This document shows positions 24,280 to 28,926 of a stretch of DNA of 28,926 bases, piece by piece. The stretch is from contig DEFL01000017.1 in the NCBI GenBank assembly GCA_002350845.1, forward strand, positions 2,671 through 31,596. The letters run 5' to 3'. Below the pieces are notes generated by a model. It worked only from the letters and a program-made list of their open reading frames with translations. It did not search any database and was not told the DNA's origin. Made by a program: the position numbers and the translations under genes. Every line of letters starts with the position of its first letter. Position 1 is the stretch's first letter. The stretch comes from Christensenella sp. UBA2853. Lineage in GTDB: Bacteria; Bacillota; Clostridia; Christensenellales; Aristaeellaceae.

Positions 24280-25242
24280 TTACCACAGCGAAATATCAGA
24301 AACCTTGCGGCTGACCGCGTTGAACACGACCAGCAGCAGAATGTTGACCACGTTATTGAACAGATCCACAGCGGCAGAATAACTGTAATTGCCTCCCAGC
24401 ATACCGTAGCGGTATACAAAGGAGGAAAACACATCAGCGCGCTCCAGCACGGCATCATTATACAGAAGAATGATTTTTTCGTAGCCTATGGACATCATGG
24501 AACCCACTTTCATCAGAAGCAGCAGAATGATCGTGGGCATGATGCCAGGAATTGTAACATGCAGCACACGCTGGAAGCGGTTGCAGCCATCGATGGCCGC
24601 AGCGTCGAAAAGCTCCACATTGATCGCGGACAGCGCGGCCAGATATACGATAGAATTATAGCCCAGGTTCTGCCATACATCAGAGAACACGTAAATCCAA
24701 GGGAAGTACTCCGGCACATTGCTGAACAGGATCGGGCTTACGCCAAACAGTCCGAGAATTTGGTTGAATAAGCCGCCGTAGGAGAGCATATCCAGCACGA
24801 TGCCGCAGGCCACTACCAGAGAAACGAAATGCGGCATATAAGTCACGGTCTGTACGGTGCGCTTATATGCGGAGCTGCGGATTTCATTCAGCTGCAGTGC
24901 AAGAAGGATAGGCAGTGTAGAGCCAATAAGCAGGCTCAGCAGGTTGATCGTCAGCGTATTGCGCAGAAGGCGGGGAAAGTAATAGCTGGAAAAGAATTGC
25001 TCAAACCATTTGAAGCCTACCCAATTGCTGCCCCATAGGCCGCGGGCGGGACGGTAATTCTTGAAGGCGATGGCCAAACCGCCCATAGGCGCATAGCGAA
25101 AAACGAAATAATAAGAGAGACACAGCAGAGCAATGGCGTAGATAACCCAGTTTTTGCGGAAGTCAATTACAACCCGCTGGCGGAAAGACTTCTTGGGAAG
25201 TCTCACAGCCGGCGTCGCTTGTCTGGCTGCCAGTTTGCGCAT
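24280..25242 (-). CDS. Carbohydrate ABC transporter permease 1 (LplB-like)
   Basis: A 320-residue membrane permease with about six helices. The ATG at 25242 has GGAGGGG five bases upstream; a GTG two codons earlier is closer to the ribosome site than needed. After a basic cytoplasmic tail, residues about 30-55 form the first helix (WVIYAIALLCLSYYFVFRYA), followed by PMGGLAIAFKNYRPARG, a hallmark of LplB/YteP-type permeases. The EAA loop is DAAAIDGCNRFQRVLHVTIPG near 213-233. The end RKVSDISLW is also characteristic of the group. First gene of the operon permease 1-permease 2-binding protein. No ATPase gene lies in the window, so a shared MsmK/UgpC-type ATPase must be encoded elsewhere. Confidence 0.93.
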   Translation of the reverse strand: MRKLAARQATPAVRLPKKSFRQRVVIDFRKNWVIYAIALLCLSYYFVFRYAPMGGLAIAFKNYRPARGLWGSNWVGFKWFEQFFSSYYFPRLLRNTLTINLLSLLIGSTLPILLALQLNEIRSSAYKRTVQTVTYMPHFVSLVVACGIVLDMLSYGGLFNQILGLFGVSPILFSNVPEYFPWIYVFSDVWQNLGYNSIVYLAALSAINVELFDAAAIDGCNRFQRVLHVTIPGIMPTIILLLLMKVGSMMSIGYEKIILLYNDAVLERADVFSSFVYRYGMLGGNYSYSAAVDLFNNVVNILLLVVFNAVSRKVSDISLW

Positions 25243-25263
25243 ATACACCCCTCCATTGCAAAG

Positions 25264-25275
25264 TGTATCGTTTCG
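25264..25275. promoter_or_regulatory. Possible second LacI operator in the ABC leader
   Basis: TGTATCGTTTCG shares CGTTTCG and GTA with the main operator, with two changes in the left half. It lies 33 bp (about three helix turns) from the operator at 25297-25308. Confidence 0.4.
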
Positions 25276-25296
25276 TATTCTTCAAATTGTTTAACG

Positions 25297-25308
25297 CGTA
25301 ACGTTTCG
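25297..25308. promoter_or_regulatory. LacI-family operator at the ABC promoter
   Basis: CGTAACGTTTCG differs at one base from the perfect palindrome CGAAACGTTTCG found at the GH95 promoter. It spans the predicted transcription start of the ABC operon, where a bound repressor would block RNA polymerase. Confidence 0.7.
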
Positions 25309-25313
25309 CTAAT

Positions 25314-25342
25314 AAAATATCATATATTTCGGTCTTTGTCAA
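25314..25342 (-). promoter_or_regulatory. Promoter of the ABC transporter operon
   Basis: On the minus strand, perfect TTGACA (25337-25342), 17 bp, TATTTT (25314-25319). It starts just after the lacI terminator and ends just before the operator. Confidence 0.75.
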
Positions 25343-25394
25343 CAGTATTTAAGCATAAGAATCATTTTTTCAATTCTTTTGATTCATTGGAAAC

Positions 25395-25421
25395 AAAAAA
25401 GACGCTCCGATTTTCGGAGCG
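25395..25421 (-). terminator. Terminator of the lacI-type gene
   Basis: On the minus strand, a 7-bp stem CGCTCCG/CGGAGCG (25403-25421, 5-nt loop) is followed after 2 nt by a run of six Ts (25395-25400). It lies 18 bp after the stop codon. Confidence 0.88.
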
Positions 25422-25438
25422 CCAAAACAAAAACAAAA

Positions 25439-26470
25439 TCAAATGCGACGAATGGAATTGCCCACGAAAAGCGTGGCAGGAAGGGTTCGCACCTGCGGAG
25501 GAAAAACTTCGCCCTTGGCCCAGAAATGCAGCTGTTCGGTCATGATTTGCGCGGCGGTGGTTCCGATTTGCTCCGTAGGCTGCAGCATGGAATACAGCTT
25601 GATCCGGCGGCCATCTTCAATTCCGACGCCATCAAAGCCGACGACAGATACATTGTCCGGGACGCGAAGATCCTCGAGCTCCAGTGCTTCCAGAACACGG
25701 GAGGTCAAGCCGGAGTTGGCGGCGAATACTCCCGTAGGCTGATACTGCCGCAGTTTTTCCCGGATTCTGTCCACAGAAGAGCCCCTTCCCAAACCGCCCA
25801 TGAAAACAACACGTTCACTGTCTACAGGGTAGCCGCGTTGGCGAAGGGCATCCATAAAGCCTTCGGCCCGGCGACGGCCGGTATAGTTGGTTTCACCGTG
25901 AAAAAAGGCGACAATGTTGCGATGACCTGCGTTCAGCAGTTCATCGGTAGCGGCACGGGCTGCGCCAACGTTATCAATCATCACGGAACTGACGCGGTCA
26001 GCCAGCTCGGGAATCTGTTTATCGATCAGCGTTACGGGAATGCCCAATTCAAGGGGTTTGAGCAGATGCACACCATCTTCATTCTGCGGCAAATTGATGA
26101 TTCCGTCCACCCCTTTTTGCAGCAGGAAATCAATTGCCTCAAGCTCTGTCTGGCGGCGAATCTCTTCATTGCCCGGTGCGGAACAGTAAAGCGCCGTGCC
26201 GTACCCGTTGGCACGAAGCTGCAACTGAATCTGCTGAATAATTTGCATAATAAAGCTGTTGGTCAGGGCAGGCATAACCAAACCTACATAGCCCGTGTGA
26301 CGGGTTTTCAGGTTTCGCGCGGTTTCATTTACCTTGAAGTCAAGGGCGCGAATCGCTTCTTCGATGGCCTCCCGATTTTTCGGCAGCACGTTCCCGCCGT
26401 TGATATACTTGGATATTGTAGCCAATCCAAGCCCAGTGCGACGGGCAATATCCTTGATCGTTGCTGCCAT
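25439..26470 (-). CDS. LacI-family transcriptional regulator of the pectin locus
   Basis: A 343-residue LacI/GalR-type regulator. The start at 26470 has GGAGGTGG five bases upstream; a longer open frame from 26530 would include its own promoter. The HTH is at residues about 3-25 (ATIKDIARRTGLGLATISKY), followed by the hinge helix region PKNREAIEEAIRALDFKVNE and TARNLKTRHTGYVGLVMP. The rest is a periplasmic-binding-protein-like sensor domain, with VMIDNVGAARAATDELLNAG and VSVVGFDGVG as family signatures. It is expected to repress the adjacent GH95 gene and the ABC operon until a sugar or oligosaccharide releases it. Its own promoter abuts that of GH95. Confidence 0.93.
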   Translation of the reverse strand: MAATIKDIARRTGLGLATISKYINGGNVLPKNREAIEEAIRALDFKVNETARNLKTRHTGYVGLVMPALTNSFIMQIIQQIQLQLRANGYGTALYCSAPGNEEIRRQTELEAIDFLLQKGVDGIINLPQNEDGVHLLKPLELGIPVTLIDKQIPELADRVSSVMIDNVGAARAATDELLNAGHRNIVAFFHGETNYTGRRRAEGFMDALRQRGYPVDSERVVFMGGLGRGSSVDRIREKLRQYQPTGVFAANSGLTSRVLEALELEDLRVPDNVSVVGFDGVGIEDGRRIKLYSMLQPTEQIGTTAAQIMTEQLHFWAKGEVFPPQVRTLPATLFVGNSIRRI

Positions 26471-26501
26471 ACAGGCCACCTCCATGATTAACGATATATC
26501 T

Positions 26502-26530
26502 ATTATGGCATATCTAAAACAAAACGTCAA
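26502..26530 (-). promoter_or_regulatory. Promoter of the lacI-type gene
   Basis: On the minus strand, TTGACG (26525-26530), 17 bp, CATAAT (26502-26507). The predicted leader is about 25 nt. Confidence 0.7.
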
Positions 26531-26531
26531 C

Positions 26532-26560
26532 TTGACACGAGAAAAAAAGTGTGATACGCT
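26532..26560 (+). promoter_or_regulatory. Promoter of the GH95 gene
   Basis: Perfect TTGACA (26532-26537), 17 bp, TACGCT (26555-26560). Its -35 box is one base away from the -35 box of the divergent lacI promoter. Confidence 0.75.
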
Positions 26561-26572
26561 AAGGAAAAAGAA

Positions 26573-26584
26573 CGAAACGTTTCG
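26573..26584. promoter_or_regulatory. LacI-family operator at the GH95 promoter
   Basis: CGAAACGTTTCG is a perfect 12-bp palindrome with the central CG typical of LacI-family sites. It lies about +7 to +18 from the predicted GH95 start, a classic roadblock position, and is repeated with one change at the ABC promoter. Confidence 0.8.
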
Positions 26585-26605
26585 CTCTTAAAAAGGAGTG
26601 AAATA

Positions 26606-28855
26606 ATGAGAAAATTGTATTATCAACAGCCTGCAGCAAATTGGAACGAGGCATTGCCGCTGGGCAATGGACGTATAGGCGCAATGGTATTCGGTGGTGC
26701 AGCACTGGACAGACTGCAAATCAACGAGGACTCTTTATGGTCCGGCGGTTTTGAGGATCGCGTAAACCCCAGCGCCCGGGAACGTATACCCGAAATAAAA
26801 GAGCTGATCGCTCAAGGCCGTATTCAGGAAGCGGAGCGTCTGGCATTGAGGGCTTTTGCCGGTACGGGGGATAATGAGCGGCATTATGAGCCGATGGCGG
26901 ATGTGCTTCTGTTTTTTTCAGAGGACGATCCGGGTTTCAGTTTACACGCAATCCGGTGTTTAAATGGTAAGGATATGGGAAAGTGTACGCCGAAGGAAAC
27001 GGAGGCGTATGTGCGCAGCCTGGACCTGGATACGGGGCTGCATCAGGTGAAATATCACCTGCACGGCGCTGATTTCTTCCGTGAATGCTTTGTGTCAGCG
27101 CCTGATCAGGTGATTTGCGTCCGTACATCAGGCCATGCCTTTGATGCGTTTATTCGGCGGGGGCTGCAGGTGGGCAAGCTGCAGGCTGTGGATTCGCGCA
27201 CAGTGATGCTAAGCGGCACAGCGGCCAATCAGGGCGTAAGCTATGCCTGCGCAGTGAAGGTCATCCGCGGTGAGGCGGAAATGATTGGCGCTACATTGTG
27301 CTGCCGCGGTGATAACGATCTGCTGATAGCCGGCGCTACCAGCTTTCGTTACGCGGACCCGGCGCAGGCAGCGCTTGAAATGCTCTCCGCCGCGCAAGAA
27401 CGGGGCTATGACCAATTGAAGCAGCGGCATTTGCAGGATTTCACGCCCATCATGGCCCGGTGCGAACTGCGGATAGAAGAGGACCCTTCCCTGGAAGCGC
27501 TGCCCACGGATATGCGGCTGCGGCGTGTGGCTGAAGGCTTGGAAGATAAAGGACTGGTCAATACTTATTTCCAGCTTGGCAGGTATCTGTTAGCATGTTC
27601 CAGCAGACCCGGCACGCTTCCTGCCAATTTGCAGGGCATCTGGAATCAGGAATTTGAGCCGCCATGGGGAAGTAAATATACCATCAATATCAATACGCAA
27701 ATGAACTATTGGCTTGCGGAAAGCTGTAATCTTTCCGAAATGCATCTGCCGCTGTTCGAGCATATGAAGCGCATGCTTCCCCACGGACGCGATGTGGCCC
27801 GGCGTATGTACGGCGCAAGCGGATGGGTAGCTCATCATAATACCGATCTGTGGGGTGACTGCGCACCGCAGGATAGCTATATTGCCTCCACCGTCTGGCA
27901 GATGGGGGCAGCCTGGCTGTGCCTGCATATTGCTGAACACTATGATTACACTGGTGACGAAGAATTTCTGCGGGAATATCTTCCGCTGATGAAGGAAGCA
28001 GCGGAGTTCTTCCTCTGCACAATGGCGGAAGACAAGGATGGCTATTTGAGCGTATCCCCCTCCTGCTCGCCGGAAAATACCTATATCCTGCCCAGCGGCG
28101 AACGGGGATGCTTGTGCGGCGACGCCGCCATGGATGCCCAAATCCTCCGGGAACTCTTTGGCGCATTGGTACGCTGCGGTCAAGCGCTGGGAGAGGATGT
28201 AAGCGCGTATGAGGCGGTATTGCCCCGGCTGCGTCCTTTGCAGATTACTCCCCGCGGAACACTTATGGAATGGGGCCGGGATTATGAGGAGGCGGAGATC
28301 GGACACAGGCATATTTCTCATCTTTTTGCCTTGCATCCCGGCACGCAGATCACCTGCGAGCAGCAGGCCCTTTTCGCTGCCGCGCATGCCACACTGGAGC
28401 GTCGGCTCAGCCATGGAGGCGGTCATACCGGATGGAGCCGGGCGTGGATCATTAATTTTTATGCCCGGCTGCAGGATGGTGAAAAATGCTGGCGAAATAT
28501 TCAGGAACTGCTGAAGCACTCTACATTGCCCAACCTGCTGGACAATCATCCTCCATTTCAGATCGACGGCAACTTCGGCGCTGCGGCAGGCATTGCCCAA
28601 ATGCTCCTGCAAAGCCATGAGGGCAAGCTTCGCCTGCTGCCTGCGCTGCCGGAAAACTGGCACAGCGGCAGGGTACGGGGACTCAGGGCAAAAGGAGGGT
28701 ATGAGGTGGACTTAAGCTGGACACAAGGCCACCTGAATGAAGCGACGATCACCGCTGGAACTGACGGCGTGCTGAGGCTCTCCGACGGACGGAGCATAAA
28801 GCACAAAGCAGGAGACCGCATTCATGTAACGATAGACACCTTAGCGATTCTATAA
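26606..28855 (+). CDS. Glycoside hydrolase family 95, alpha-L-fucosidase / alpha-L-galactosidase
   Basis: A 749-residue cytoplasmic enzyme, slightly shorter than the usual 770-800. GH95 members remove alpha-1,2-linked L-fucose, for example from xyloglucan or glycans, or alpha-L-galactose from pectin. The N-terminal beta domain begins with the family signature ANWNEALPLGNGRIGAMVFG. The (alpha/alpha)6 catalytic region shows NLQGIWNQEFEPPWGSKYTI, HHNTDLWG with Asn412 and Asp414, SPSCSPENTY with the probable acid Glu490, GHRHISHLFALHPG, and FQIDGNFGAAAGI with Asp654. These correspond to the Asn, Glu and Asp sites described for the Bifidobacterium enzyme AfcA. No signal peptide, unlike AfcA. AAAAAGGAG lies 7 nt before the ATG. 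Divergent from lacI and under its operator. The pectin context makes L-galactose or L-fucose on rhamnogalacturonan the likeliest target, by inference. Confidence 0.92.
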   Translation: MRKLYYQQPAANWNEALPLGNGRIGAMVFGGAALDRLQINEDSLWSGGFEDRVNPSARERIPEIKELIAQGRIQEAERLALRAFAGTGDNERHYEPMADVLLFFSEDDPGFSLHAIRCLNGKDMGKCTPKETEAYVRSLDLDTGLHQVKYHLHGADFFRECFVSAPDQVICVRTSGHAFDAFIRRGLQVGKLQAVDSRTVMLSGTAANQGVSYACAVKVIRGEAEMIGATLCCRGDNDLLIAGATSFRYADPAQAALEMLSAAQERGYDQLKQRHLQDFTPIMARCELRIEEDPSLEALPTDMRLRRVAEGLEDKGLVNTYFQLGRYLLACSSRPGTLPANLQGIWNQEFEPPWGSKYTININTQMNYWLAESCNLSEMHLPLFEHMKRMLPHGRDVARRMYGASGWVAHHNTDLWGDCAPQDSYIASTVWQMGAAWLCLHIAEHYDYTGDEEFLREYLPLMKEAAEFFLCTMAEDKDGYLSVSPSCSPENTYILPSGERGCLCGDAAMDAQILRELFGALVRCGQALGEDVSAYEAVLPRLRPLQITPRGTLMEWGRDYEEAEIGHRHISHLFALHPGTQITCEQQALFAAAHATLERRLSHGGGHTGWSRAWIINFYARLQDGEKCWRNIQELLKHSTLPNLLDNHPPFQIDGNFGAAAGIAQMLLQSHEGKLRLLPALPENWHSGRVRGLRAKGGYEVDLSWTQGHLNEATITAGTDGVLRLSDGRSIKHKAGDRIHVTIDTLAIL

Positions 28856-28926
28856 ACAAAAAACGCGATCTCCTGCGCCGCACTCTGACACAAAAAGAAA
28901 ACAATATAAGCTTCCTGTATGATTCA

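Noticed and set aside
28809..28878. Inverted words GCAGGAGACCGC and GCGATCTCCTGC around the end of GH95
   Set aside because: One mismatch and a loop of about 46 nt including coding sequence; no T run follows the second arm, so it is not a convincing terminator.
1..28926. tRNA, rRNA, CRISPR arrays, insertion sequences with intact transposase
   Set aside because: Intergenic gaps were read through for cloverleaf-like segments, spaced repeats and transposase motifs; none was found beyond the recombinase and relaxase remnants.

Overview
The window looks like chromosome of a Bacillota (Firmicutes) gut or rumen anaerobe, most likely a Clostridia/Christensenellales-type organism; this assignment is inference. 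It rests on strong AGGAGG-type ribosome sites, sigma-A promoters with 17-bp spacing, a long-form HPF, an M20 PepV-type dipeptidase, and a polysaccharide locus built around an ABC importer and a LacI regulator rather than SusC/D. Most large antisense open frames are shadows of real genes and are left out.

Left part (1-14533), housekeeping and miscellaneous metabolism. On the minus strand: the start of a secreted Glu/Pro/Ala-rich protein cut by the window edge, a secreted class-C-type serine hydrolase, a small XRE regulator, and a PepV dipeptidase behind a small unknown gene. An intergenic region with divergent promoters (4379-4468) then leads to plus-strand genes: cellobiose phosphorylase (GH94), an M55 D-aminopeptidase paired with an acyl-CoA transferase, HPF, an MBL-fold hydrolase with holA and an XRE protein, and a tatB-tatA-tatC operon that ends in an almost perfect 18-bp-stem terminator. 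The 59-residue TatA gene and the partial gene at the left edge are easy to miss.

Scar (14570-15500). Directly after tatC lie the C-terminal remnant of a large serine recombinase (minus) and the C-terminal half of a MobA/MobL relaxase (plus), joined head to head with both N-termini lost. This is the footprint of a mobilizable or conjugative element and marks the border between the housekeeping block and the sugar cluster.

Right part (15561-28855), a pectin/hemicellulose utilisation locus. A LacI regulator diverges from a GH95 alpha-L-fucosidase/galactosidase. Downstream of lacI are two ABC permeases and a secreted binding protein. A second operon then encodes GH43, a fused pectin methylesterase (CE8)-GDSL acetylesterase (CE12), GH105 unsaturated rhamnogalacturonyl hydrolase and a cytosolic beta-lactamase-fold hydrolase. 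Only the binding protein has a signal peptide, so the logic appears to be: import esterified, branched oligosaccharides, then de-esterify and dismantle them inside the cell. A 12-bp palindrome (CGAAACGTTTCG) sits just downstream of the GH95 promoter, and a near copy overlaps the start of the ABC operon, so the LacI protein probably controls both. The CE8-CE12 gene carries an apparent +1 frameshift in a run of seven Gs, which is either a sequence error, a recent mutation or a switch. I see no wholly new defence or mobile system; the best leads are the frameshifted intracellular double esterase, the LacI operator set and the element scar.
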